From the NCBI RefSeq assembly GCF_902498185.1, contig NZ_CABVIX010000001.1:682001-746000 (forward strand): DNA of 64,000 nt, in the 5' to 3' direction. The notes under the pieces were generated by a model. It saw only the letters and a list, made by a program, of their open reading frames with translations, was not told where the DNA came from and ran no database searches. A program made the translations under genes and the position numbers. Shown piece after piece: positions 27,682 to 36,099 of the stretch (the first letter of the stretch is position 1; every line of letters starts with the position of its first letter). The stretch comes from Pseudomonas fluorescens. Its GTDB lineage: Bacteria > Pseudomonadota > Gammaproteobacteria > Pseudomonadales > Pseudomonadaceae.

Positions 27682-28926
27682 ATGATGAAGCGTCTTCAGG
27701 CCTATAAATTCCGACTCGAACCCAGATTCCAGCAGCGAATGCTCCTCAGGAAATTCGCCGGTTGCGTTCGTGTGGTCTGGAACAAAGGCCTGGCCCTTCA
27801 GCAGGCCAGACATGAGACAGGCGAGAAAAAACTGGGTTATGCGGGGCTCTGCAAAGCGCTCACAGCCTGGCGCAACGACCCTGATACTCCATGGCTTGCC
27901 GAGGCTTCAGTCGACGTCGAGCAACAGATTTTGCGAGACCTCGAAACCGCCTACAAACGCTTCTTCGACAAGCTTTCTGACTTCCCGAAATTCAAGAAAA
28001 AGGGCACTCGAGACAGCTTTCGATTCCCTCAGCCGAAATCAATCAAGCTTGACCAGGCTGGCGAAAGAATCCTTCTGCCGAAGCTCGGTTGGCTGAAATA
28101 CAGAAGCAGCCGTAAGGTTCTGGGTCTGGTCAGAAACGTCACAGTCAGCCTGAAAGATGGCCACTGGTACGTGTCCATCCAGACGGAGCGAAAAGTGGCA
28201 GAGCCCTGCCATCCAGCCGTCACAGCGGTTGGCATCGACATGGGCATTGTCCGCTTCGCCACGCTGTGGGACGGCCAGAAAGAGACCGTGATCCAGCCGC
28301 TGTCGAGCTTCAAGCGACATGAAGTTCGGCTGGCCAAGGCTCAGCGTCAGATGAGCCGCAAGGTCAAATTCAGCAGCAACTGGAAGCGCGCTAAAGCCCG
28401 CGTCCAGCGCATCCACAGCCAGATTGCCAACTCCCGAAACGACTTCCTGCACAAGACCTCACACGTCATCAGCAAAAACCACGCGATGATTGTCGTCGAG
28501 GATCTGCAGGTCAAAAACATGAGTCGTTCGGCCAGTGGCAATCTGGCTGAACCCGGTCGGAACGTCCGGGCCAAGTCGGGTCTGAACAAGTCGATCCTGG
28601 ATCAGGGCTGGGGGGAATTCCGCCGCCAGTTGGACTACAAGTCCGCTTGGCAAGGTGGTTGGCTGGTGGCAGTTCCACCGGCGAATACCAGTCGCGAGTG
28701 CCCGGTCTGTGGCCACACTTGTGCTGAAAACAGAAAGAGCCAAAGCGTGTTTCTATGCGTGGCCTGCGGCCACACCGAGAATGCGGATCTGGTGGCTTCG
28801 AAGAATATCCGAGGGCGTGGATTGAATAGCCCAAAGGCCAGGACAATTGGCCGGATCGCCTGTGAAGTGAGTGGTGTTTCAGTGCCGCCAGCAGCAGGAA
28901 CCCAGCAGCCGGCTCACGCCGACTGA
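27682..28926 (+). CDS. tnpB: TnpB (OrfB), RNA-guided RuvC nuclease of IS200/IS605 family
   Basis: 414 residues. Split RuvC residues are intact: D186 in VGIDMGI, E273 in IVVEDLQVKNM, and D369 in ENADLVASKNI. A C-terminal zinc finger CPVCGH...CVACGH is present between the last two. The N-terminal AYKFRLEP and helical region match OrfB_HTH. TnpB uses an omega-RNA from the element's right end to cut DNA, restoring the element after transposition. Two ATGs in tandem (27682, 27685) follow an SOS box with no clear ribosome site, so a short leader or leaderless message is likely. No frameshift is seen, so it may be active. Confidence 0.92.
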   Translation: MMKRLQAYKFRLEPRFQQRMLLRKFAGCVRVVWNKGLALQQARHETGEKKLGYAGLCKALTAWRNDPDTPWLAEASVDVEQQILRDLETAYKRFFDKLSDFPKFKKKGTRDSFRFPQPKSIKLDQAGERILLPKLGWLKYRSSRKVLGLVRNVTVSLKDGHWYVSIQTERKVAEPCHPAVTAVGIDMGIVRFATLWDGQKETVIQPLSSFKRHEVRLAKAQRQMSRKVKFSSNWKRAKARVQRIHSQIANSRNDFLHKTSHVISKNHAMIVVEDLQVKNMSRSASGNLAEPGRNVRAKSGLNKSILDQGWGEFRRQLDYKSAWQGGWLVAVPPANTSRECPVCGHTCAENRKSQSVFLCVACGHTENADLVASKNIRGRGLNSPKARTIGRIACEVSGVSVPPAAGTQQPAHAD

Positions 28927-28929
28927 CGC

Positions 28930-28996
28930 AGTAGGGAATCCCCCTCCTTTCCGGTGAAAGCTGGCGCCTATCAAGGCGAGGTGGGGGAGGATGTCA
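28930..28996 (+). ncRNA. Candidate omega-RNA scaffold at the right end of the TnpB element
   Basis: After the tnpB stop, CCCCCTCC (about 28940-28947) can pair with GGTGGGGG (28980-28987) with one mismatch, enclosing CGCCT-ATCA-AGGCG. In IS605/IS1341 elements the omega-RNA overlaps the tnpB 3' end and right end, and its guide is the flanking genomic sequence. Here the guide would begin at about 28997 (CAACCTTCAGGTATT). Boundaries are inferred from structure only. Confidence 0.45.
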
Positions 28997-29083
28997 ACCT
29001 TCAGGTATTTTTTGTGGGATGATGCCATGATGCTACTATCCATACCTAGCCACTCAAGGCCATGAAGCGGTGCAGGTAGCGGG

Positions 29084-29352
29084 TCAGGCGACGATCGGGA
29101 TCAAGGGGTCAGCGGCGGCCAGCGCGAGACCCCGGTCGGCGGCAGGTGGGTAGATCCACTCGGTGTTGATCTGCCGCTTCAGCGTCTTGCCCTCACTGCC
29201 ATGCAGCTTGAGTTCACGGTCCCCTCGACCTTGCCCGTCGCTTCGGGCGCAAGGCGCCAGCGGTGTTTGGCGAGCAGGTAAACGACTGGATGACCGAGCG
29301 CCGTGAAGGCAAGGGTGGGGATATTGCGGTGCGGCAGGTGGAACCGTAGACG
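29084..29352 (-). pseudogene. Frameshifted remnant of an unrecognised gene
   Basis: The minus strand encodes a coherent protein tail in two frames. Upstream: FHLPHRNIPTLAFTALGH and AKHRWRLAPEATGKVEGTV. Downstream: LKLHGSEGKTLKRQINTEW, then IYPPAADRGLALA, ending at a stop at 29084. The frame changes near 29213-29218 by one base, and no start codon region is left. The remainder of the gap between tnpB and the GNAT gene (28997-29083) shows nothing. I do not recognise the family. Confidence 0.5.
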
Positions 29353-29362
29353 TGCCCTGGCC

Positions 29363-30049
29363 CTAGTGCACCATTCGCCGCTGTCGCACGAACTCCTGGG
29401 CCTGCCAGGCCAGCTGGTCGAGCCGCTGATCTCGCTCTTTCTCCGCCTCGATCATCGCCTCGTCCCCATGCTGCTTGACCAGATAGGCATGGATCTGACC
29501 TACCTCCAGGGTGCGGTAGATCGGGGCGATATCCAACCGTCCGATCAACGCGCCACTGGCCTTGCCGGTGCTGCTCATCAGCACCTGCGTGCCCGCCGCC
29601 GCGACCACCTGCAGTCCCATGGCCTCGAACCACGGCACTTGCTGTACAAAGCAGTTGAGCTCGACACAGGCATGGCGCTTGCCGACCTCGGCCACCATGG
29701 CGCGGGCAATACCCTTGCGCCGATGAGCCGGATCCACGGCAAGAAACGCCACCGCGCAGGCTTGCGGATCATCCTGGGCGGGCAGGGCGATCGCAAAGCC
29801 GAGGAGGATATCGGGGGCATCGGCATCGAGGGCCAGCACCACGTCCACCGCCAGGCCGCGCGAGCCGTCCATGGCTTGCAGGTACTGGTGCACCTCAAGG
29901 CCCACGCCATATTGATAGAGGGGATACAGTGGATTGACCGTGGCAATGGCCACGCTGCTCAGCTCGCTGACATGGTCGATCACCAGTTGGCGGATCTGAT
30001 TCTGGAAACTTTCCGGGGGCATGCCGTCGAGGCGGCGGAGGATGAACAT
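29363..30049 (-). CDS. GNAT-family N-acetyltransferase
   Basis: About 228 residues from ATG 30049 (MFILRRLDGM). The acetyl-CoA-binding core is around AVAFLAVDPAHRRKGIARAMVAEVGKRH, giving the RRKGIA pyrophosphate-binding motif, followed by ELNCFVQQVPWFEAMGLQVV. A C-terminal extension of about 60 residues is charged and probably helical (DEAMIEAEKERDQRLDQLAWQ). The acetyl acceptor is unknown. The annotated alternative start at 30106 has no better ribosome site. Confidence 0.82.
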   Translation of the reverse strand: MFILRRLDGMPPESFQNQIRQLVIDHVSELSSVAIATVNPLYPLYQYGVGLEVHQYLQAMDGSRGLAVDVVLALDADAPDILLGFAIALPAQDDPQACAVAFLAVDPAHRRKGIARAMVAEVGKRHACVELNCFVQQVPWFEAMGLQVVAAAGTQVLMSSTGKASGALIGRLDIAPIYRTLEVGQIHAYLVKQHGDEAMIEAEKERDQRLDQLAWQAQEFVRQRRMVH

Positions 30050-30210
30050 CGGTAACAGGGCTCCGGCTGTTGAGGCAGCCCGCGCCAGGTCGGCGCGGGG
30101 TTGCACAGTCTAACCGGTTTTGCAGATCCGGCTCTGCGCTTGCATCGCGCCGACAGAGCTCGCGCTTCGCGGTATCCTCAAAGAGCCCTGATCTGAACAA
30201 GGAACTTTGA

Positions 30211-31146
30211 ATGCCCTACGAACTGGAAAACCGCCTGGTGATCGGCGTCGCCTCGAGCGCGGTATTCGACCTTGGCGAATCAGACGCGGTGTTCCGCCGT
30301 GAAGGCGAAGCCCAGTACCGCAAGTACCAGGAGCAGCACCTGCACTCGCCGCTGGGCAAGGGCATCGCTTTTCCTTTCATCAAGCGCCTGCTGGCCTTGA
30401 ACGACCTGTGCAGCGACCCAGAAGACCCGCTGGTCGAAGTGGTGCTGCTTTCACAGAACGATCCCGACACCGGCCTGCGGGTGATGAAGACCATCGAACA
30501 CCACGGCCTGGGCATGACCCGGGCGATCTTCATGCAGGGCCGGTCGCCGTACGAATTCATCCCGGCGCTGAACATCGCGCTGTTCCTGTCGGCCAGCAAA
30601 CCGGACGTGGACGCGGCGATCAAGGCCGGCTACCCCGCAGGCCAGGTGCTTGACTCTCAGTTCGACGACGATGAGGACGACCCCAGCCTGCGCATTGCCT
30701 TCGACTTCGATGGCGTGCTGGCCGGTGATGAGTCAGAGGCGGTGATGCAGAGCGCGGGGCTGGACAGCTTTCACGCCCATGAGGTGCTGAACGTCGCCCA
30801 GCCGCACAACCCTGGCCCGCTCAAGGAATTCTTCGTACGGATCGCGCGGATCCAGGCGGCGGAAGAACAGCACAAGATCACCAATCCCGGCTACGAGAAC
30901 CGTTTGCGCGTGTCCATCGTCACCGCCCGCAGCGCGCCGTCACACGAGCGCGCGCTCAATACGCTGAAAAGCTGGGGCGTGATGGCCAACGATGCATTCT
31001 TTCTTGGCGGCATCGAGAAGCGCCGGGTATTGCAGGTGCTCAAGCCGCATATTTTTTTCGACGACCAGTCAGCGCACCTGAAAAGCACCAGCACCGTGGT
31101 GCCGTCGGTGCACATTCCGTTCGGCGTGACCAATCAGGCCCGCTGA
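30211..31146 (+). CDS. 5'-nucleotidase (PF06189 family)
   Basis: 311 residues. The N-terminus has VIGVASSAVFDLGESDAVF, and a HAD-like acidic motif RIAFDFDGVLAGDESEAV lies near residue 165. Later VTARSAPSHERALNTLKSWG and FFDDQSAHL complete the phosphohydrolase core. The family is related to cytosolic 5'-nucleotidase I, which dephosphorylates nucleoside monophosphates. The gene stands alone, convergent with the SH3 protein gene by a 6-bp gap. Confidence 0.88.
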   Translation: MPYELENRLVIGVASSAVFDLGESDAVFRREGEAQYRKYQEQHLHSPLGKGIAFPFIKRLLALNDLCSDPEDPLVEVVLLSQNDPDTGLRVMKTIEHHGLGMTRAIFMQGRSPYEFIPALNIALFLSASKPDVDAAIKAGYPAGQVLDSQFDDDEDDPSLRIAFDFDGVLAGDESEAVMQSAGLDSFHAHEVLNVAQPHNPGPLKEFFVRIARIQAAEEQHKITNPGYENRLRVSIVTARSAPSHERALNTLKSWGVMANDAFFLGGIEKRRVLQVLKPHIFFDDQSAHLKSTSTVVPSVHIPFGVTNQAR

Positions 31147-31152
31147 ACAGCC

Positions 31153-31803
31153 TCAGAACCAGCGGTCATTGCGCTTGCGGCCGCGGCTCAGCAGCGGCAG
31201 GATCAGCCCGGCGAGCAGGCCTGCACCCGCGATGCCACCGCCGTAGACCATGTAGCGCATCATCACCTGCTTGTTCTCGTCGCCCAGGCGCGCCTGGGTG
31301 CTGCGCAATTCGGACTGGGCCATGCCGAGTTCTTCGTTCAGGGATTTGTTGCGGGTTTCCAGCTCATCGATAAGCGCCTTGCGCGAATCCAGGGTCTCCT
31401 GCATGCCCTGCACGCGAGTCTTCCAGCTGTCGTCGATGGTCTTGAGCTGCTCGCTCAGCTGCGCCACCTGGCTGTCGAGCTGCGGCAGGCGCTCGGCCTG
31501 GCCCGGAACCTCCTGCAGATCGCTGGTCGAGATCCATACCACGCTGCCACTCTCGCCGCGCACCTGGCTGTAGTTGCCCTGGGTGCCGATCAAGGTCACC
31601 TTCTGCCCTGACTTGAGGTTGCCGACAATCCGGTGACCATCGGTCGGGCCGCTGCGCACGTAGGTGCTCAGGCTGTCGCTGACCCAGCGCGCATCGCTGG
31701 CGGCTTCTTCGGCGTGCAACGGGCCGGCAAGCAGCAACAGCGCGCCGATCAGGCTGCCGCGCAGGGCAGGGAAGGCAAGGATGGCAGGACGGGAATCAGG
31801 CAT
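31153..31803 (-). CDS. SH3-domain signal protein (TIGR04211/YgiM-like)
   Basis: About 216 residues from ATG 31803. A signal peptide ends near LHAEE. A bacterial SH3 domain follows (DSLSTYVRSGPTDGHRIVGNLKSGQKVTLIG, VVWISTSDLQ). A coiled coil spans about residues 90-175, then comes a C-terminal membrane helix (MVYGGGIAGAGLLAGLILPLL) and a basic tail. This is the standard build of the YgiM/TIGR04211 family. It would be anchored in the inner membrane with the SH3 domain in the periplasm. Function is unknown, perhaps cell-wall or ligand binding. Confidence 0.88.
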   Translation of the reverse strand: MPDSRPAILAFPALRGSLIGALLLLAGPLHAEEAASDARWVSDSLSTYVRSGPTDGHRIVGNLKSGQKVTLIGTQGNYSQVRGESGSVVWISTSDLQEVPGQAERLPQLDSQVAQLSEQLKTIDDSWKTRVQGMQETLDSRKALIDELETRNKSLNEELGMAQSELRSTQARLGDENKQVMMRYMVYGGGIAGAGLLAGLILPLLSRGRKRNDRWF

Positions 31804-31939
31804 GGGTTCTTCGCATCTACAGGACAAATGTAGGCCCGAGGACGGGGCCGCTGAACCGGTCAGAAGGTTTGACCGTCAGCCAAAGACCGCATTTATCGAG
31901 GCTGGTTCACTGACCAGTGTAGGAAAGATCCTGCGAAAT

Positions 31940-31966
31940 GTTGCGGGCACAGGGCGTGCCCGCAAC
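31940..31966 (-). terminator. Hairpin terminator after ppnN
   Basis: GTTGCGGGCAC-AGGGC-GTGCCCGCAAC is a perfect 11-bp stem 8 bp beyond the ppnN stop. On the minus strand it is followed by ATTTCG, a weak T-tract, so termination may be partial. Confidence 0.7.
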
Positions 31967-31973
31967 CTTGGGA

Positions 31974-33347
31974 TCAGGTCGTGACCTGGTAGCACGGCAC
32001 GTAGTCCGCACCGCCCGGCAGCTTCATCCGGTGCTGCTCGACAAACGCCTGCAGCAACCTGCCCAGCGGGTCGAGCACCGCGCTGTCGCCGCGGATCTGG
32101 TAAGGGCCGTGGTCTTCGATCAGGCGGATACCCTTGTCCTTGACGTTGCCGGCGACGATGCCAGAGAACGCCCTGCGCAGGTTGGCGGCCAGCTCATGGG
32201 CGGGCAACTCGCGGTGCAAGGCGAGGTTGGCCATGTTCTCGTGAGTGGGATCGAAAGGACGCTGGAAGCTTTCTTCGATCTTCAGCAGCCAGTTGAAGTG
32301 GAAGGCATCGTTGCGCTCGCGGCGGAACTGCTTGACCTCCTTGAGCCCGTCGACCATGCGTCGGGCCACTTCGGCCGGGTCGTCGATGATGATCGAATAA
32401 TGGCGCTGTGCTTCTTGGCCCAAGGTGGAACCCACAAAATCGTGCAGCTGCTGCAGGTAGGGCTCGGCGCTTTTCGGCCCGGTAAGCACCACCGGGAAGG
32501 GCAGGTCCTGGTTGTCCGGATGCATCAGGATGCCGAGCAGGTAGAGGAACTCCTCGGCAGTTCCGGCGCCACCGGGGAAGATGATGATGCCGTGGCCGAC
32601 ACGGACAAACGCCTCGAGGCGCTTCTCGATGTCCGGGAGAATCACCAGCTCGTTGACGATCGGGTTCGGCGCCTCGGCGGCGATGATGCCCGGTTCGGTC
32701 AGGCCCAGGTAGCGGCTGCCGTGCATGCGCTGCTTGGCGTGGGCGATGGTCGCGCCCTTCATCGGGCCCTTCATCACGCCCGGGCCGCAGCCGGTGCACA
32801 CATCCAGCTTGCGCAGGCCCAGCTCATGGCCGACCTTCTTGGTGTATTGGTATTCCTCGCTGCTGATCGAGTGCCCGCCCCAGCACACCACCAACTTGGG
32901 CTCTACGCCGGGGCGCAGGGTGCGGGCGTTGCGCAGCAGGTGGAAAACGTAATCGGTGATGCCCTGGGAGCTTTCAAGGTCGATTCGCTGGCTGGCCAGC
33001 TCGCTCTCGGTGTAGACGATGTCGCGCAGCGCACTGAAGAGCATCTCGCGGGTGCTGGCGATCATCTCGCCATCGACGAAGGCAGCGCCCGGGGCATTCA
33101 GCAGTTCGAGGCGCACGCCGCGGTCCTGCTGGTGGATACGGACCTCGAAGTCCTTGTAGGCCTCAAGGATGGTCTTGGCGTTGTCCACATGCGCGCCCGT
33201 ATTGAGGATGGCCAGCGCGCACTGGCGGAACAGGGTGTACAGGGTGCCGGTACCGACTTCACTCAGTTGCTGGACTTCACGTTGCGACAGCGTCTCCAGG
33301 CTGCCTTTGGGGCTGACGGATGCGTTGATGACATTGCGTTGGTGCAT
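31974..33347 (-). CDS. ppnN: PpnN-type nucleotide 5'-monophosphate nucleosidase (LOG family)
   Basis: 457 residues from ATG 33347 (MHQRNVINASVSPKG). The Rossmann LOG core has KLVVCWGGHS, CTGCGPGVMKGPMKGA and the PGGAGTAEEFLYLLG motif that defines lysine-decarboxylase-like/LOG proteins. Extra N- and C-terminal domains and total length match E. coli PpnN (YgdH), which cleaves purine and pyrimidine nucleotides to base and ribose 5-phosphate and is tuned by (p)ppGpp. The gene is monocistronic with its own terminator. Confidence 0.92.
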   Translation of the reverse strand: MHQRNVINASVSPKGSLETLSQREVQQLSEVGTGTLYTLFRQCALAILNTGAHVDNAKTILEAYKDFEVRIHQQDRGVRLELLNAPGAAFVDGEMIASTREMLFSALRDIVYTESELASQRIDLESSQGITDYVFHLLRNARTLRPGVEPKLVVCWGGHSISSEEYQYTKKVGHELGLRKLDVCTGCGPGVMKGPMKGATIAHAKQRMHGSRYLGLTEPGIIAAEAPNPIVNELVILPDIEKRLEAFVRVGHGIIIFPGGAGTAEEFLYLLGILMHPDNQDLPFPVVLTGPKSAEPYLQQLHDFVGSTLGQEAQRHYSIIIDDPAEVARRMVDGLKEVKQFRRERNDAFHFNWLLKIEESFQRPFDPTHENMANLALHRELPAHELAANLRRAFSGIVAGNVKDKGIRLIEDHGPYQIRGDSAVLDPLGRLLQAFVEQHRMKLPGGADYVPCYQVTT

Positions 33348-33462
33348 GCTGGGTTTTCCTGTGCGGGACAAACTTCCTACTTGGGCATCACCATACCGAT
33401 AATCATGGGGTGCTGCATACAGGCCGATGTGGTCGCGACAGCCTCGGGCTATGCTTGGCCTC

Positions 33463-33864
33463 ATGAACGCCAACCTGCCGCTTCGCCAACCCTGCCCGCC
33501 GGGCGCCTGCAACTGCGGGCGCGAACGGCTGGATGACGGGACCGGAGCTGCCCTGCGCATCCTTTTGCTGACCCGCGAAGAAGAAAAGCGCCTGCTCGAT
33601 CGCCTTGAAAACGTTAAAAGCCTGGACGACCTTGTGCGTCTGCAGCAGCGTCTTTACGAGCAATTGGGCATTCGTGTGCGCATCGCCCCGGGTTTCAACG
33701 AAGTACGCACCATGCGCGGCATCCAGATCGAGCTGGAAGAACAGCCCGGCCTGTGCCGCAAGACCCGCCAGGCCATACCGGCAGCGATTCGCCGGGGCCT
33801 CGAGCGCAACCCTGAGGTGGCATTCGGGTTGCTGAACGAGCATGACCTGTTGCGGGATGCCTGA
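33463..33864 (+). CDS. Conserved hypothetical protein with N-terminal CPPGxCxC motif
   Basis: About 133 residues from ATG 33463 (MNANLPLRQPCPPGACNCGRERL). The CPPGACNC segment could bind metal or be lipid- or disulfide-linked, but no signal peptide is visible. The rest is charged and helical (LLLTREEEKRLLDRLENVKSLDD) with a second part RTMRGIQIELEEQPGLCRKTRQAIPAAIRRGLERNPEVAF. It is divergent from ppnN. I do not recognise a described function. A start at 33427 is possible. Confidence 0.6.
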   Translation: MNANLPLRQPCPPGACNCGRERLDDGTGAALRILLLTREEEKRLLDRLENVKSLDDLVRLQQRLYEQLGIRVRIAPGFNEVRTMRGIQIELEEQPGLCRKTRQAIPAAIRRGLERNPEVAFGLLNEHDLLRDA

Positions 33865-33874
33865 CCGGCTCTAG

Positions 33875-33898
33875 TAATTTTTCCCACATGCCTTTCGT
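33875..33898 (+). promoter_or_regulatory. PvdS/iron-starvation-type promoter before mbtH
   Basis: TAATT (33875-33879), a 16-base spacer and CGT (33896-33898) match the iron-starvation sigma factor box TAAAT-N16-CGT with one mismatch. It lies about 65 bp before the mbtH-like start. It suggests expression under iron limitation by the pyoverdine sigma factor PvdS/PfrI. Confidence 0.6.
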
Positions 33899-33961
33899 CT
33901 TTGTCTGTAGCCGCCGAACGCCCGTGGGCCTCGTGCGTACTTACCCTCAAGGAGACAGGCA

Positions 33962-34186
33962 ATGACTTCCGTTTTCGACCGCGACGACATCGTGTTCCAG
34001 GTAGTGGTCAACCACGAAGAACAATACTCCATCTGGCCCGACTACAAGGCCATCCCTGCAGGCTGGCGCGCCGTGGGCAAGAGCGGGCTGAAAAAGGACT
34101 GCCTGGCCTACATCGACGAAGTGTGGACCGACATGCGTCCCTTGAGCCTGCGCCAGAAGATGGCCGAAACCGCAGCTGCCCAGTAA
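33962..34186 (+). CDS. MbtH-like NRPS accessory protein
   Basis: 74 residues with the diagnostic [26 protein letters not shown] signature and the C-terminal [13 protein letters not shown] segment. MbtH-like proteins bind and activate adenylation domains of nonribosomal peptide synthetases. AAGGAGACAG precedes the ATG. No synthetase is encoded nearby, so it must act with NRPSs elsewhere, most likely pyoverdine synthetases given the PvdS-type promoter. Confidence 0.95.
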   Translation: MTSVFDRDDIVFQVVVNHEEQYSIWPDYKAIPAGWRAVGKSGLKKDCLAYIDEVWTDMRPLSLRQKMAETAAAQ

Positions 34187-34196
34187 GGGCTATCGC

Positions 34197-34949
34197 ATGT
34201 CCCAAGTGACCTTGCTGTGCCTGCCGTACTCCGGCGCCAGCGCCATGGTCTACAGCCGCTGGCGGCGCACGCTGCCGGCGTGGCTGCAGGTGCGTCCCGT
34301 CGAGCTGCCCGGCCGCGGGGCACGCATGGGTGAGCCCTTGCAAACCGACATGCAGGTACTGGCCCGGCAACTGGCGGACGAGCAGCGACTGAACGCCACT
34401 GCCCCATACGCCATCCTGGGCCACAGCCTCGGCGCTTTGCTGGCTTTCGAGCTGGCCCACGAGTTGCGTGCCCTTGGCTGCCCTGAGCCGGTGGCGCTGT
34501 TTGCGTGCGGCACCGCAGCGCCCACCCGGCGCGAAGGGTATGACGGCGATGGCTGGCGCAACCCGAAGGACGATGCCGAGCTGATCAATGATCTGCGCGA
34601 GCTCAATGGCACCCCCGAAGAGGTGCTCGCCAACAAGGAGCTGATGAGCATCACCTTGCCGGTCCTGCGAGCCGATTTTCTGCTCTGCGGACGCTACACC
34701 TACCGCAAGCGGCAGGCCTTGACCTGTGCGCTGCATGTGCTGGGTGGCGAGGATGATCGCGCCAGCGAGGATCAACTGTCGGCCTGGCGTCGCGAGACGA
34801 CAGGTCGGTTTTCGCTGCACCTGTTTCAGGGTGGTCACTTTTTCATCCATGAGCAGGAGCAGCGGGTGCTTGAACGGTTGTCTTCTCTGCTCGTCGAAGG
34901 CGAGTCCCCAGCGATCATCCGGCAGAGTGAGCGCATGGAGCTGTCCTGA
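34197..34949 (+). CDS. Type II thioesterase (PvdG-like)
   Basis: 250 residues. Opening LLCLPYSGASAMVYSRW, nucleophile motif ILGHSLGALLAFELAHEL, acid VLGGEDDRAS and histidine QGGHFFIHEQ define an alpha/beta-hydrolase thioesterase II. Such enzymes unload misprimed carrier proteins of NRPS lines. It is 10 bp behind the mbtH-like gene and so cotranscribed from the iron-starvation promoter. It resembles PvdG of pyoverdine synthesis; that identity is likely but not proven. Confidence 0.9.
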   Translation: MSQVTLLCLPYSGASAMVYSRWRRTLPAWLQVRPVELPGRGARMGEPLQTDMQVLARQLADEQRLNATAPYAILGHSLGALLAFELAHELRALGCPEPVALFACGTAAPTRREGYDGDGWRNPKDDAELINDLRELNGTPEEVLANKELMSITLPVLRADFLLCGRYTYRKRQALTCALHVLGGEDDRASEDQLSAWRRETTGRFSLHLFQGGHFFIHEQEQRVLERLSSLLVEGESPAIIRQSERMELS

Positions 34950-35002
34950 AACGCCCGCCGGCTGTTAGGGTGCGCCTATCGACAGCATCTGGAGGAGTGG
35001 AC

Positions 35003-36082
35003 ATGGCGTGGCGTTCAGCGCTGGCGGGCGCAGCACTACTGGCATTGCTGCAAGGTTGCGTGAGCAAGCCGCCCGAGCCTGAGGCCGACCCTGCCAAGGT
35101 TCGCGCCGACCTGATGCGCCTGCTGCCGGCCTCGACCCGCGATCGCGCGGGCTGGGCCAAGGACATCCAGACGGCCTTCACGACACAGCAGATCACCCCG
35201 AGCAAGAGCAACCTGTGTGCGGTGCTGGCGGTGACCGAGCAGGAGTCGACCTTCCAGGCCGACCCCCAAGTGCCGGGACTGGGGCGTATCGCCCATGAAG
35301 AGATCGACCGGCGCGCCGCCCGCCTGCATATCCCCAGGCTGCTGGTGGACAGCGGCCTGAAGACCCGCTCGAGTAACGGCAAGACCTATCAGCAACGACT
35401 GCAGGCGGTGCGCAGCGAGAAAGAGCTGAGCGCCTTGTTCGATGAGCTGATCGGCACGCTGCCGCTCGGCCGCACCTTGCTCGGAGGCCTGAATCCGGTG
35501 CATACCGGCGGCCCCATGCAGGTCAGCATCGCGTTCGCGCAAGCGCATGCCAAGGATTATCCCTACGCGTTCAACGGCACGATACGCCAGGAAGTCTTCT
35601 CCCGGCGTGGAGGCATGTATTTCGGGATCGCGCACCTGCTCGGCTATCCGACGCACTATTCTCAGCAGCGCTACCGTTTCGCCGACTTCAATGCGGGCTG
35701 GTACGCCAGCCGCAATGCCGCTTTCCAGAATGCGCTAAGCCGCGCCAGCGGCGTCGAGCTGGCACTCGATGGCGACCTGGTCGCGCCAGGGGCGATCATG
35801 CCGGGCACCACCGAGAAAGCCGCTCGCCGCCTGGGGCCGAAGCTGGGGCTGCGCAACCCGGTAATCCGCAACCATCTGGGGCAGGGCGATAGTCTCGATT
35901 TCGAAGACACTGACCTGTATCAGGGCGTGTTCGCGCTTGCCGATGCGGCCGCTGGCAAGCCGTTGCCACGTGCGGTGCTGCCAGGCATCGAGCTCAAGAG
36001 TCCGAAGATCACCCGCAAGCTGACCACGGCGTGGTTCGCAGGCCGGGTGGATGAGCGCTACCAGCGCTGCATGAAGCGCTGA
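35003..36082 (+). CDS. DUF1615 lipoprotein
   Basis: About 359 residues from ATG 35003, with GGAGGAG 8 bases upstream. The signal peptide ends in a lipobox LLQGC with the lipidated cysteine at residue 19. The central region (NLCAVLAVTEQESTFQADPQVPGLGRIA, LGGLNPVHTGGPMQVSIAFAQ) resembles a lysozyme/transglycosylase-like fold with a Glu in TEQES, as in DUF1615 proteins. It is probably attached to the outer membrane. A wall-lytic role is inferred from the fold-like motif only. Confidence 0.85.
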   Translation: MAWRSALAGAALLALLQGCVSKPPEPEADPAKVRADLMRLLPASTRDRAGWAKDIQTAFTTQQITPSKSNLCAVLAVTEQESTFQADPQVPGLGRIAHEEIDRRAARLHIPRLLVDSGLKTRSSNGKTYQQRLQAVRSEKELSALFDELIGTLPLGRTLLGGLNPVHTGGPMQVSIAFAQAHAKDYPYAFNGTIRQEVFSRRGGMYFGIAHLLGYPTHYSQQRYRFADFNAGWYASRNAAFQNALSRASGVELALDGDLVAPGAIMPGTTEKAARRLGPKLGLRNPVIRNHLGQGDSLDFEDTDLYQGVFALADAAAGKPLPRAVLPGIELKSPKITRKLTTAWFAGRVDERYQRCMKR

Positions 36083-36099
36083 GGGCCCGGCACGGATGT

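Larger units (their letters stand above)
27595..28996 (+). mobile_element. IS1341-type element: tnpB without tnpA (IS200/IS605 superfamily)
   Basis: The left end holds a hairpin-prone GCTCCGTCCTTCAAGGCGGG with GAG, then a perfect hairpin TCACCGC-GAA-GCGGTGA (27634-27650). The right end holds a structured stretch ending GGTGGGGGAGGATGTCA. These GGGGAGGATGTCA-like ends and subterminal hairpins are typical of IS605/IS1341 elements, which have no inverted repeats or target duplications. No TnpA tyrosine transposase is present, so the element cannot move by itself. Exact ends are approximate. It sits between the permease terminator and a decayed gene. Confidence 0.75.
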
